From NCBI GenBank assembly GCA_964250615.1, contig CAXUGM010000004.1: 64,000 bases of DNA; one strand, 5' to 3'. This DNA is from Blautia sp900556555. Its GTDB lineage: Bacteria > Bacillota > Clostridia > Lachnospirales > Lachnospiraceae. A model generated the notes under the pieces. The model made no database searches. It had not been told where the DNA came from and saw only the letters and a list, made by a program, of their open reading frames with translations. How positions within the stretch are numbered: the stretch's first letter is position 1; each line of letters begins with the position of its first letter. Shown piece after piece: positions 52,355-61,415 of the stretch. Both the position numbers and the translations under genes were made by a program.

Positions 52355-53482
52355 ATGGATAGTAAAAAAATAACCAATAAAGAGGTAAAGAAAAAGAACA
52401 GAAACCGTATATACCGCTATTTAAGAAAGGGCGGTATCTGTTCAAATCCAGATATTGCATATGAATTAAATCTCAGTCTTCCCACTGTGACGCAGAACAC
52501 AAAAGAATTGCTGGAAATGGGCCTGATTGAAGAAAAAGGAGAGCTGGAATCCACTGGCGGAAGAAAGGCAAAAGCACTGTCTGTTCATGGAAATGCAGCC
52601 CTGGCAGCAGGACTTGATATTACCAGAAATCACATTGGACTTTTGCTCACAAACGTAACCGGGGAGATATTAAAGTACGAAAGAATACCGTATCCGTTTT
52701 ACAACAGCCAGGAATATTTTATGGGAGTAAATGAGAAGTTAGAAGCATTTCTGGAAGACAGTCCTGCGAAGCAGAAGCCGGTACTGGGAATAGGGATTTC
52801 GATTCCCGGAATTGTAGATTTAGAAAAAAAAGAAATTACCAGCTCTCATGTGCTAAATACCGGTTCCATTTCTTTTCAAGAGATAGAACGTGCCTTTTCG
52901 TATCCCTGTATGTTTTTAAATGACGCAAATGCAGGGGCTTATGCAGAGGGCATGCAGGCGGGAGAAGAAAAAAACTTTTTCTATTTTTCTCTTAGTAATA
53001 CAGTAGGCGGTTCTGTTTTTACAGAGGGAAGGCTGGTATATGGAAAAGAATTCCGCTGCGGAGAAGTGGGGCATATGACCATTGTGCCAGATGGCCTGCT
53101 CTGTTATTGTAAAAAAAATGGCTGTCTGGACTCCTACTGTACAGCAGAGCGGCTGGCAAAACCGGCAGGCGGAAAGCTGGAAGATTTTTTTGATGGGCTA
53201 AGACAGGGGAATCAGGCATTGAAAGAAGAATGGGAACAATATACATCCTATCTGGCAATCGCAATCAATAATATCCATATGGTACTGGACTGTGACGTGA
53301 TTCTTGGCGGGTATGTGGGCAGTTATCTGGAAGAGCATATACAGGAAATCCGCCAAAAAGTTTCCAAACGTAGCACCTTTCCGGAAGACGGGCACTATGT
53401 TTTGCCGTGTTTCTATAAAACAGGTGCAGCAGCCCTGGGAGCAGCTTTGTATGTTATAGAACGGTTTGTAGAAAAAATTTAG
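52355..53482 (+). CDS. ROK family transcriptional regulator
   Basis: A 375-residue regulator. The N-terminal 70 residues form a winged helix (NPDIAYELNLSLPTVTQNTKELLEMGLIEE). The rest is a ROK sugar-kinase-like domain: LGIGISIPGIVD, and the zinc motif CYCKKNGCLDSYC near residue 250. Proteins of this type repress sugar genes and respond to a sugar or sugar phosphate. The polyol dehydrogenase gene next to it is the likely target. GGAGG precedes the ATG. Confidence 0.88.
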   Translation: MDSKKITNKEVKKKNRNRIYRYLRKGGICSNPDIAYELNLSLPTVTQNTKELLEMGLIEEKGELESTGGRKAKALSVHGNAALAAGLDITRNHIGLLLTNVTGEILKYERIPYPFYNSQEYFMGVNEKLEAFLEDSPAKQKPVLGIGISIPGIVDLEKKEITSSHVLNTGSISFQEIERAFSYPCMFLNDANAGAYAEGMQAGEEKNFFYFSLSNTVGGSVFTEGRLVYGKEFRCGEVGHMTIVPDGLLCYCKKNGCLDSYCTAERLAKPAGGKLEDFFDGLRQGNQALKEEWEQYTSYLAIAINNIHMVLDCDVILGGYVGSYLEEHIQEIRQKVSKRSTFPEDGHYVLPCFYKTGAAALGAALYVIERFVEKI

Positions 53483-53484
53483 TA

Positions 53485-53554
53485 TTGACAAAACCGCACC
53501 TGTATTCTATTCTAAATATAGATAATAAAACTATTTAATTAAGTATTTAATTAA
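53485..53554 (+). promoter_or_regulatory. Promoter and repeated operator-like site before the polyol dehydrogenase gene
   Basis: TTGACA (53485-53490) and TATTCT (53508-53513) are 17 bases apart. TATTTAATTAA occurs twice in tandem at 53532-53542 and 53544-53554, between the promoter and the ribosome site. This is a likely binding site for the adjacent ROK regulator. Confidence 0.6.
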
Positions 53555-53575
53555 TCAAGATCGGAGGAAGATGCA

Positions 53576-54625
53576 ATGAACGGAAAAATGAAGGTTGCTG
53601 TCATGAATGGAATTGGGAAAATGGGTTTTGAAGAGAGGGAGATTCCACATCCAAAGGAAGATGAAGTTTTAGTAAAACTGGAATATGTAGGAATCTGCGG
53701 CTCAGATTTGCATTATTATGAAACAGGTGCTATTGGTGATTATGTCGTAGAGCCGCCGTTTGTACTGGGACATGAACCGGGCGGTACTGTTGTAGAAGTG
53801 GGAGAAAATGTCAAACATTTACAAGTGGGAGACCGTGTTGCGTTAGAACCTGGAAAAACCTGTGGGCACTGCGAATTCTGCAAGCAAGGAAAATATAATC
53901 TCTGCCCGGATGTAGTCTTTTTTGCAACACCTCCGGTAGATGGCGTATTCCAGGAATATGTTGCCCATGAGGCAGATTTATGCTTTAAGCTTCCAGACAA
54001 TGTCAGTACATTGGAAGGTGCATTAATTGAGCCTTTAGCCGTTGGTTTTCATGCAGCCATTCAGGGAGATGCCCATCTGGGACAGAAGGCAGTAGTCATG
54101 GGAGCAGGATGTATCGGGCTGGTGTCCATGATGGCCTTGAAAGCCAGAGGAGTATCTGAGGTTTATGTGGTAGATATTATGGAAAAACGTCTGGAAAAAG
54201 CATTGGAATTAGGTGCTTCCGGTGTAATCAATGGAGCCAAGGAAAATGTTATGGAACGTGTAAAAGAACTGACAGGTGGAAATGGTACAGACCTGGTTAT
54301 AGAAACCGCCGGTACGGAAATCACCACAAGACAGGCCATCCAGATGGCGAAAAAAGGCTCAACCATCGTATTAGTGGGATATAGCAAATCAGGAGAAATG
54401 ACTCTGCCTATGAGCCTTGCACTGGATAAAGAATTGACCTTTAAAACAGTATTCCGCTACCGCCATATTTATCCAATGGCCATTGATGCAGTTGCTTCCG
54501 GAAAGGTGAATTTGAAAGGGATTGTTACAGATATCTTCACTTTGGATGAAGCACAGAAGGCCATGGACTATAGTGTGAACAACAAAGCAGATATTGTAAA
54601 GGCTGTTATTAAAATTGGAGAATAA
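53576..54625 (+). CDS. Zinc-dependent polyol (sorbitol/xylitol-type) dehydrogenase
   Basis: A 349-residue medium-chain dehydrogenase. Catalytic zinc ligands are in GICGSDLHYY and LGHEPGG; structural zinc ligands are in CGHCEFCKQGKYNLC. VMGAGCIGLVSMMAL is the NAD site, followed by VVDIMEKRL, whose Asp favours NAD over NADP. It resembles L-iditol and xylitol dehydrogenases, oxidising a polyol to a ketose. The exact substrate is not clear. CGGAGGAAG precedes the ATG. Confidence 0.85.
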   Translation: MNGKMKVAVMNGIGKMGFEEREIPHPKEDEVLVKLEYVGICGSDLHYYETGAIGDYVVEPPFVLGHEPGGTVVEVGENVKHLQVGDRVALEPGKTCGHCEFCKQGKYNLCPDVVFFATPPVDGVFQEYVAHEADLCFKLPDNVSTLEGALIEPLAVGFHAAIQGDAHLGQKAVVMGAGCIGLVSMMALKARGVSEVYVVDIMEKRLEKALELGASGVINGAKENVMERVKELTGGNGTDLVIETAGTEITTRQAIQMAKKGSTIVLVGYSKSGEMTLPMSLALDKELTFKTVFRYRHIYPMAIDAVASGKVNLKGIVTDIFTLDEAQKAMDYSVNNKADIVKAVIKIGE

Positions 54626-54644
54626 TTTGTAAATACGGGAAATA

Positions 54645-54701
54645 AAAAGAACATTTTGAAGAATCTTTTATTTTTTGATTGATTCTTTGAAATGTTCTTT
54701 T
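54645..54701. terminator. Bidirectional terminator
   Basis: A 21-bp stem between 54645-54665 and 54681-54701, with two G-T pairs and a 15-base loop, has T-runs on both sides. It ends the polyol dehydrogenase transcript and the opposing glutamate synthase operon. Confidence 0.9.
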
Positions 54702-54704
54702 GGT

Positions 54705-55289
54705 TCAAGAATAGGTTTTGATGATTTCCTCTGCCACAATTTTTTTGGAAACACAACGATCCATGGCCTGCTTTCCTATGTAATGGTGAGCATCCGTCTC
54801 ACTCATCTTCAGTTCACTGATCAGAAGCCATTTCGCTCTGTTTACCAGACGTATTTCTGCCATCTTTTCATCAACAGATAAAGATTTTTTCTCAAATTGC
54901 CGCAGCCGTTCTCTGGCACTTTCCATCCATCCAAGTGACTGAAGCAAAGTAGGCTTTGAAGTAGGTTTTGGTAAAGTAAATACGCCATATTCCACCACTT
55001 TATCATGAATTTCGTTATGCAGCTCCCGCTTCACCAGCAGAAGAACCGCACAAGATTTTCCGGCACAGGTGTCCATAGCCAGACGTATGCCACTTTCATC
55101 TGTGAGGGGAGAATTGATGATGATAAAATCAAAGGTATTCTCCGTCAGGATTCTTTTTGCAGCACTGACACTGGAAACTTTGTGAACCAGTTTATATCTG
55201 GAAGGCGGAAGAAAACCGGTAAAGGCAGAGGTAAAGCTATCGTTTGAGGATACAAGTAAGACACTGTAAATGCGTTCTTTTAAACTCAT
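54705..55289 (-). CDS. ANTAR-domain antiterminator with receiver-like domain
   Basis: A 194-residue protein. Residues 8-115 form a receiver-like fold in which the usual phospho-Asp place is Asn59 (FIIINSPLTDESG), so it may not be phosphorylated. Residues 130-190 are an ANTAR domain (VDEKMAEIRLVNRAKWLLI, MSETDAHHYIGKQAMD), which binds paired RNA hairpins and prevents termination. It closes the glutamate synthase operon. Likely targets are the leaders at 59942-60002 and 61533-61656. A helical linker at 105-130 may dimerise. Confidence 0.88.
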   Translation of the reverse strand: MSLKERIYSVLLVSSNDSFTSAFTGFLPPSRYKLVHKVSSVSAAKRILTENTFDFIIINSPLTDESGIRLAMDTCAGKSCAVLLLVKRELHNEIHDKVVEYGVFTLPKPTSKPTLLQSLGWMESARERLRQFEKKSLSVDEKMAEIRLVNRAKWLLISELKMSETDAHHYIGKQAMDRCVSKKIVAEEIIKTYS

Positions 55290-55322
55290 TTTGTTCCCCC
55301 TCCTTTTTGATTTTTCTTACGC

Positions 55323-56534
55323 TTACCGGCCGCAGTAAAGTTCTGTAATGGCGTTAGGAATATATTTTTTGATAAAACTGCTGTTTTTTGCTTCTTGACA
55401 AGCAGCAGGAAGATTTCCGGGAAGCTGGCGGAAATTTGCAAGAACTTCAATGGGTGCTTTAAAAAGGTTCAGATCCGCAGGCTCTGGAAGCTCCAGATTC
55501 TCTTTGATTCCATACATGCTGGCATAGATTAACAAGGCAAATGCAAGATAAGAGTTTGCAGCAGGGTCAGGAGAACGCAGCTCTGCTCGGCGGTATTCTC
55601 CCAGTGCTGCAGGAACACGGACAAGCTGGGAGCGGTTTTCGCTGGACCAGGAGATATAGCGTGGTGCCTTATCCTGGCCAAAACGTTCATAGGAATTCTC
55701 AAGAGGATTCAGAAAAAGAGTCATTTCCGAAGCTTTATCCAGAATCCCGGCAATCATAGAGTTCATACAATCCTGGTCATAAGCAGATTTCACAGATATA
55801 TTGATGTGAAATCCGTTTCCGGGCTGATGGTGCAACGGTTTAGGACTAAAATCAGCATAAAGGCCGTTTCGTAAAGCAATTGCTTTTACCACGGTCTGAA
55901 AGGTCATTGCATTGTCAGCCGCTGTCAGAGGATCTGAATAGCGGAAATCAATCTCATTCTGCCCAGGTCCCTGTTCATGGTGAGAGCTTTCCGGCCGGAT
56001 TCCCATTTGCTCCAGGGTCAGACAGATTTCTCTTCGGATGTTTTCTCCCTTGTCTTCCGGTGCAATGTCCATATACCCGGCATGATCATATGGAATCTTG
56101 GTAGGTTCACCATGGTCATCCAGCTGGAAGAGATAAAACTCCTGTTCTGTGCCAAAGAAGAACTGAAGACCTTCTTTGGAAGCTTCTTCAATGGCCTGCT
56201 TCAGAATCATACGGGAATCATATTCAAAAGGAGCACCATTTGGGTAGGTAATGTTACAGAACATCCGCACCACACTGCCTTCTTCTGGTCTCCAGGGCAA
56301 CGGCATGAGGGTGTCCGGTTCTGGGTGGAGAAACAGATCCGAGTGGGTTTCATCACCAAATCCGTCAATCGCAGATGCATCAATGGCAATGCCATAAGTG
56401 AAGGCTTTTGGAAGCTCATCGGGCATAATGGATATATTTTTCTGTTTTCCAAATACGTCACAGAAGGCCAGACGGATAAACTTCACATCCTCTTCCTGGA
56501 CATACTGAATAATCTCTTGCTGGGAATATTTCAT
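55323..56534 (-). CDS. glnA: Glutamine synthetase-like protein (GlnA family, short form)
   Basis: A 403-residue GS-I-type protein. The N-terminal beta-grasp begins IQYVQEEDVKFIRLAFCDVFG. FGTEQEFYLF and HHEQGPGQNEIDFRY carry metal-binding acidic residues, and HHQPGNGFHINIS the ATP-site His. ENRSQLVRVP is also in place. It is shorter than standard GlnA (about 440-470) and seems to lack the adenylylation loop. It forms an operon with the split glutamate synthase. Activity as glutamine synthetase is likely but not proven by sequence, since glnN also exists here. Confidence 0.82.
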   Translation of the reverse strand: MKYSQQEIIQYVQEEDVKFIRLAFCDVFGKQKNISIMPDELPKAFTYGIAIDASAIDGFGDETHSDLFLHPEPDTLMPLPWRPEEGSVVRMFCNITYPNGAPFEYDSRMILKQAIEEASKEGLQFFFGTEQEFYLFQLDDHGEPTKIPYDHAGYMDIAPEDKGENIRREICLTLEQMGIRPESSHHEQGPGQNEIDFRYSDPLTAADNAMTFQTVVKAIALRNGLYADFSPKPLHHQPGNGFHINISVKSAYDQDCMNSMIAGILDKASEMTLFLNPLENSYERFGQDKAPRYISWSSENRSQLVRVPAALGEYRRAELRSPDPAANSYLAFALLIYASMYGIKENLELPEPADLNLFKAPIEVLANFRQLPGNLPAACQEAKNSSFIKKYIPNAITELYCGR

Positions 56535-56552
56535 AGCGTAACCTCTTTCTTG

Positions 56553-57275
56553 TTAATTTGCTACATACATCTGTTTATATGGATTTTTGCTGTCTGGTGT
56601 AACCAGGGTAAAAGGAGAGGAGAGTATGGTTTCCAGGTCATAGTGGAAGTCCTCACAATACTCCTTTAAATCCTCTATGATTTCCTGCAAGTCTTCACAG
56701 GTGGCAATGGCTGCGGTAACTTGTGCAGGAAATTTCAGGTTTCTGAAATCTCCCCGGAGAAATAATTTTCCGCCGTGCATACCTGTGCAGGGGAAATTTC
56801 CAACAATAGGGCGGCCAGATGCATTTAGCCCAAGCACTACAAGAATCCCTCCGGCCTGGTATTCGCCCAGAAAGCTTCCGGCACATCCGCCAATGATCAT
56901 AACAGGAATTTTGTCTTTGTAAGCTTTCATATGAATCCCTGCCCGGTAGCCTGCATGGTCACGGACATAGATTTTACCGCCTCTCATAGCATATCCGGCT
57001 GCATCTCCGATACTGCCATGAATCAGGATTTTTCCCGCATTCATGGTATCACCTACTGCATCCTGTGCATTGGCATTTACGGTAATATTAGCATTGTTTA
57101 AGTAAGCACCAAGAGCATTGCCGGAAATCCCCTGGATGGTAATATCCCGGTCAGACATGCCAGCTCCAATGAAGCGCTGGCCACAGCAGTTCTGGATCAC
57201 ATAGCTGTGTTCCGGCTGCCGCAGGGCTTCATTTAATGTTTTATAATCTAAAGCAGCAGCATCAATCATTTTCAT
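56553..57275 (-). CDS. Glutamate synthase alpha-subunit C-terminal (GXGXG) domain protein
   Basis: A 240-residue beta-helix protein matching the GltB C-terminal domain, with repeats such as GISGNALGAYLNNANITVNANAQDAVG (partly) and MRGGKIYVRDHAGYRAG. In full-length GltB this domain supports the central synthase domain; here it is separate. The ATG at 57275 has AAGGAGAT upstream; the longer open frame overlaps the previous gene without a good site. It is third in the glutamate synthase operon. Confidence 0.85.
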   Translation of the reverse strand: MKMIDAAALDYKTLNEALRQPEHSYVIQNCCGQRFIGAGMSDRDITIQGISGNALGAYLNNANITVNANAQDAVGDTMNAGKILIHGSIGDAAGYAMRGGKIYVRDHAGYRAGIHMKAYKDKIPVMIIGGCAGSFLGEYQAGGILVVLGLNASGRPIVGNFPCTGMHGGKLFLRGDFRNLKFPAQVTAAIATCEDLQEIIEDLKEYCEDFHYDLETILSSPFTLVTPDSKNPYKQMYVAN

Positions 57276-57312
57276 AGTATAACACATCTCCTTGCTAAAA
57301 TGATATAATATT

Positions 57313-58818
57313 TTATTCTCCGGCATGAGAAATTCCCAGGATTTCCAGCTCTTTTTCGTTTAAACCAATGCCCCGGAGCATCAGACGGTTGCCCCGGAGA
57401 GCTTCAATGGAATTAATCCCCATGCCTCCCATAAGTTCTTTGATTTCGTGCTTCCAGGCGGTCATTAAATTTATGAGACGCTGACTTCCAGTTTCCGGGT
57501 CCAGCCTCTTTACAAGCTCAGGACGCTGGGTAGCGATTCCCCAGTTGCATTTGCCGCTTTGGCAGGTGCGGCAGAGATGGCAGCCCAGAGCCAAAAGAGC
57601 TGCTGTTGCCACATAACAGGCATCAGCTCCCAGGGCAATGGCTTTTACCACATCAGAAGCACTACGGATACTGCCTCCTACCACAAGGGAAACCTGATTT
57701 CGGATACCTTCATCCCTAAGTCTCTGGTCTACAGCGGCCAGAGCCAGTTCCACAGGAATTCCAACATTGTCACGGATTCTGGTAGGTGCTGCTCCGGTAC
57801 CGCCCCGGAAACCGTCAATGGCAATGATATCTGCACCGCTTCTGGCAATTCCGCTGGCAATGGCTGCAATATTGTGGACAGCAGCTACTTTTACAATAAT
57901 CGGCTTTTTATATTCCGTGGCTTCTTTCAGTGAATAAACCAGCTGGCGTAAATCTTCAATAGAATAAATATCGTGATGAGGAGCAGGAGAGATGGCATCA
58001 GAGCCTTCTGGAATCATTCGGGTGCGTGATACGTCTCCCACAATTTTAGCTCCGGGAAGATGGCCGCCAATACCCGGTTTCGCTCCCTGTCCCATTTTGA
58101 TTTCAATGCCGGCACCTGCCTTTAAATATTCCTCATGAACACCAAAGCGTCCGGATGCTACCTGGACAATGGTGTTTTCTCCATAACAGTAAAAATCCTC
58201 GTGGAGTCCCCCTTCTCCGGTATTATAAAGGATTCCAAGCTCTGTTGCGGCGAGAGCCAGAGATTTGTGTGCATTATAGCTGATGGAGCCATAACTCATG
58301 GCAGAGAACATGACAGGCATAGAAAGTTCCAGCTGGGGAGGCAGTGCACAGTCTAAACTTCCGTCAGCAAGCCGGTGTACCTTCTCTGGTTTTTTCCCAA
58401 GATAAACTCTGGTTTCCATAGGTTCCCGTAAGGGGTCAATAGGAGGATTCGTCACCTGGGAAGCATTGATTAAAATGCGGTCCCAGTAAACAGGAAGTGG
58501 GTTGGGATTCCCCATGGAAGAAAGGAGAACACCGCCGCTGCTGGCTTGTTTGTAGATTTCTTTTATAGTGCTTTCTGACCAGTTGGCATTTTCACGGAAA
58601 GAACAGTCACTTTTGGTGATTTTTAAGGCTCTGGTGGGGCAGAAGGAAACACATCGGTGACAGTTGACACATTTACTTTCGTCACATTCCATCCGTTTTG
58701 TTTCGCTATTATAGGAATGTACGCCATTGGCACATTGCTGTACGCAGACCCTGCAGGAAATACAGCGGTTTTCATTCCGGATTACTTCAAATTCAGGGTA
58801 GATAAATTCAATGCTCAT
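57313..58818 (-). CDS. Glutamate synthase central FMN domain protein with ferredoxin domain
   Basis: A 501-residue protein. Residues 18-70 hold two 4Fe-4S motifs (CISCRVCVQQC and CVNCHRCVSFC). The rest is the FMN-binding glutamate synthase barrel: MSYGSISYNAHKSLA, GQGAKPGIGGHLPG, GFRGGTGAAP and a late Cys cluster CHLCRTCQSGKC. This is the archaeal-type GltB core, which takes ammonia from the amidotransferase partner and makes glutamate from 2-oxoglutarate using electrons through Fe-S clusters. Overlaps the gene before it by 4 bases. Confidence 0.9.
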   Translation of the reverse strand: MSIEFIYPEFEVIRNENRCISCRVCVQQCANGVHSYNSETKRMECDESKCVNCHRCVSFCPTRALKITKSDCSFRENANWSESTIKEIYKQASSGGVLLSSMGNPNPLPVYWDRILINASQVTNPPIDPLREPMETRVYLGKKPEKVHRLADGSLDCALPPQLELSMPVMFSAMSYGSISYNAHKSLALAATELGILYNTGEGGLHEDFYCYGENTIVQVASGRFGVHEEYLKAGAGIEIKMGQGAKPGIGGHLPGAKIVGDVSRTRMIPEGSDAISPAPHHDIYSIEDLRQLVYSLKEATEYKKPIIVKVAAVHNIAAIASGIARSGADIIAIDGFRGGTGAAPTRIRDNVGIPVELALAAVDQRLRDEGIRNQVSLVVGGSIRSASDVVKAIALGADACYVATAALLALGCHLCRTCQSGKCNWGIATQRPELVKRLDPETGSQRLINLMTAWKHEIKELMGGMGINSIEALRGNRLMLRGIGLNEKELEILGISHAGE

Positions 58819-59912
58819 ACGAAAACTCCTTCCTTTACGGTTACAATAACAGGCTCACCGCCAGCAGGTGCCCAGATATTTTCAGCTTCCGGTTCCATGG
58901 CACGGATGGCAGTTTCTTCACTGGCAATATAAACCATATCCTTTTTTTCACCTACCACCATGGAACGGAGTTTCAGGCGGTCATTGAGTGCCATGAGACC
59001 TCCGTTAAATCCAAACACAATGGAAAAAGGTCCGGTGATCAGGAGGCTTGGAAACATGGTTCTTAAATACGTGTGTTTTTTCTGGTCTTCCAAATCCGTT
59101 TTTGATGCAATGGTACTCCAGAACGGGGCAGCAATGACGCTGGCGGCTTCTCCAAGGGTCAGACCCTGTCTGCGCAGCAGATAGTCAAGAATATATGTAA
59201 TGACTTCTGTATCCGTCTGAAGGGTGCATTGATACCCGAACATTTCCATGAACCGTCGGTTGGCATCATAGGAAGAGATTTCTCCGTTATGTACAACAGA
59301 ATAGTCCAGAAGAGTAAAGGGGTGTGCGCCGCCCCACCAGCCAGGGGTGTTGGTAGGATAACGTCCATGGGCAGTCCAGGAATATCCATGGTATTCATCT
59401 AATTTATAAAAAACACCAATATCTTCCGGATAACCCACCGCCTTAAAGGTACCCATATTTTTTCCGCTGGAAAAGACATAGGCTCCAGGCATTTGTGTAT
59501 TAATTTTCATTACGGTACGTACCACATATTCCTTTTCATCCAGCTGCATGGATGTGAGAAGGGACTTTAAGGGAGCCACAAAATATCTCCAGATAATAGG
59601 CTCATCTGTGATTTCCGGTATTTTCCGGGTGGGAATAATTTCCGACTGCACGATTTCAAACCGTTCTTTTAAAAAGGCCTCACATTCTTTTCTGGTAGTC
59701 CTGCTGTCAAAAAACATATGAAAGGCATAAAAATCCCTATATTCCGGATAAATTCCGTAAGCGGCAAAACCGCCTCCCAAACCATTGGAGCGGTCATGCA
59801 TGGGTTTCATGGCATTGGTAATGGCTTCCCCGGATATTCGGTTTCCTTCTCTGGAAATCATGGCTGCAATAGCACATCCGGAAGGAATCCGTACTTGACC
59901 TTCTAGTTTCAT
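58815..59912 (-). CDS. Glutamate synthase amidotransferase domain protein
   Basis: A 365-residue class II amidotransferase. The likely nucleophile is Cys13 in IPSGCAIAAMI, so the first 12 residues would be a propeptide removed to free the Cys. WTAHGRYPTNTPGWWGGAHPF and VVHNGEIS are substrate and oxyanion motifs. It splits glutamine and feeds ammonia to the central-domain protein. It is first in the operon, under a leader hairpin. AAAGGA precedes the ATG. Confidence 0.88.
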   Translation of the reverse strand: MKLEGQVRIPSGCAIAAMISREGNRISGEAITNAMKPMHDRSNGLGGGFAAYGIYPEYRDFYAFHMFFDSRTTRKECEAFLKERFEIVQSEIIPTRKIPEITDEPIIWRYFVAPLKSLLTSMQLDEKEYVVRTVMKINTQMPGAYVFSSGKNMGTFKAVGYPEDIGVFYKLDEYHGYSWTAHGRYPTNTPGWWGGAHPFTLLDYSVVHNGEISSYDANRRFMEMFGYQCTLQTDTEVITYILDYLLRRQGLTLGEAASVIAAPFWSTIASKTDLEDQKKHTYLRTMFPSLLITGPFSIVFGFNGGLMALNDRLKLRSMVVGEKKDMVYIASEETAIRAMEPEAENIWAPAGGEPVIVTVKEGVFV

Positions 59913-59941
59913 TTTCCTTTACCTTCCTTTCTTTTTTCAAT

Positions 59942-60002
59942 ATAAAAACAAAGGCGTCCATTCTAAAAGCAGAAACTATCTGCTTTCGAAATGAACGCCT
60001 TT
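59942..60002 (-). promoter_or_regulatory. Leader terminator of the glutamate synthase operon, likely ANTAR target
   Basis: On the minus strand AAAGGCGTTCATT pairs with AATGGACGCCTTT (13 bp), with an inner stem AAAGCAG / CTGCTTT and loop ATAGTTT, followed by TGTTTTTAT. The loop has A at position 1 and G at 4, as in ANTAR target loops, though it is 7 rather than 6 bases. It lies before the first gene of an operon that ends with an ANTAR gene. Confidence 0.7.
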
Positions 60003-60015
60003 GCTCATATGCATA

Positions 60016-60044
60016 TTTATACAACGATTTAAAATGTTTGTCAA
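60016..60044 (-). promoter_or_regulatory. Promoter of the glutamate synthase operon
   Basis: On the minus strand TTGACA (60039-60044) and TATAAA (60016-60021) with 17 bases between. It overlaps the last codons of the trp chimera. Transcription would start a few bases before the leader hairpin. Confidence 0.8.
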
Positions 60045-61099
60045 TTACAATTTATTGCATCCTTCATAGATTTCACATAAGCTCCAATATAGGAAGGAGC
60101 TTTTTTCCCATATTGGGCAAGGAGTTTGATGATGGCGGAACCTACAATGACACCGTCTGAGAAGGCAGACATCTGCCTGGCCTGCTCTGGTGTAGAGATT
60201 CCAAATCCTACTGCACAGGGAATCTTTGTATTTTTTCGCACTTCTTTCAGAATGGGGGTTAAATCTGTTTTGATTTCTTTTCTGGTTCCCGTAACACCAA
60301 GGCTGGAAACAATGTAGAGAAAGCCCTGGGCTTCTTTGGCAATCATGGCGATACGCTCTTTGGAAGTGGGGTCGGAAAATGGAATACCAAGCTCCTCCCC
60401 TCTATAGCGTGCAATGGCAGCACAGTCTTTATCTCCCCGTCCGGAGATGGTAATCACAAGTATCTGGTCTTTTTTCATAGTGGGTGCAAGCTTGATAGCA
60501 TGTGCCACAGCGTGTGCGGATTCAATGGCAGGAATAATACCTTCTGTTTTAGCCAGATATTCAAAGGCACATACAGCTTCTTCGTCTGTAACCGGCACAT
60601 ACTGAGCACGGCCAACATCATAAAGATGAGCATGCTCAGGCCCGATGCCAGGGTAATCAAGCCCAGCAGAAATAGAATATACAGGAGCAATCTGTCCATA
60701 CCCGTCTTGACAGAAATAATCATAAGAAAAATATCCAACCAGCCCCCCGGTAAAAGGTGGAAGATGAGAAAATCCCGGACTTTTCCGTTCAGCCATAATC
60801 TGACGGATGTAATTGGAAGGATGACTGGTTTTTAGTTTCAAATCTCCGATTTTCATGTTCCCGTTCCTGCAGGTGATTTCCAGCTTGGGGTCATATCCCA
60901 GAAAACTGTAGCGGCCCCATTGCCCTTGCGGAACAGCCGATTCCAGTAAATAACAATGGGTAGAAACCTGTTTCAGGATTTTCATGGTCTCCAGAGGAGT
61001 GGTAAAGTCGGACAGGATCTCGCAGCTTACAGGAAGTATCTGATACAGTCCTTTTGCTGCTATGTTCTCTACTTCTTTCAGTGTTGGTGTAATGTTCAT
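60041..61099 (-). pseudogene. In-frame chimera of trpE, trpB and trpA fragments
   Basis: A 352-residue open frame with three origins. Residues 1-130 are the N-terminus of anthranilate synthase component I (RYSFLGYDPKLEI, PPFTGGLVGYFSYDYF). Residues 131-236 are the C-terminal part of tryptophan synthase beta (SISAGLDYPGIGPEHA, EGIIPAIESAHAVAHAIK, SGRGDKD). Residues 237-352 are tryptophan synthase alpha (GIPFSDP, then PTSKERIAMIAKEAQGF), with an inner gap between 244 and 245. The chorismate-using half of TrpE and the PLP Lys of TrpB are missing, so none of these activities should remain. AGGAGGA and ATG are intact behind a Trp T-box. Confidence 0.85.
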
Positions 61100-61115
61100 A
61101 AGCTTGTCCTCCTAA

Positions 61116-61412
61116 TAAAAAAAGTCCCTGACAGAATCATAGAATCTGCCAAGGACGAATTTGAAAATCCGCGGTGCCACCTTGCTTCACAGGCAAAGCC
61201 TGCGCTCTTAGCGGGATACCAGCATATCCCCGGCAACTGACGTATGCCTACACGTTACAGAATACTGGGTATAAGAAGTACTTATACTTTTGACTGTACC
61301 CTCAGCGGTCCATTTGACAACTTGTTTCTCACCCGCTCTCAGCACCCGGGTTCTCTGTACAGGCATCATTGCCGTTATCTCCGCTTCATCGGTTTATTGT
61401 ATGAAATTATTT
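61116..61412 (-). promoter_or_regulatory. Trp-specific T-box leader with terminator
   Basis: On the minus strand a Stem I region carries AGAGAACCCGGGTGCTGAGAGCGGGT. The specifier is TGG (61310-61312), followed by ACC and the closing arm CCGCT, so it reads tRNA-Trp. The T-box AAGGTGGCACCGCGG lies at 61169-61183. The terminator GTCC-TTGGCAGA / TCTGTCAGGGAC with TTTTTTT lies at 61120-61156. Charged tRNA-Trp should terminate and uncharged tRNA should let the chimera be read. Confidence 0.93.
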
Positions 61413-61415
61413 TGG

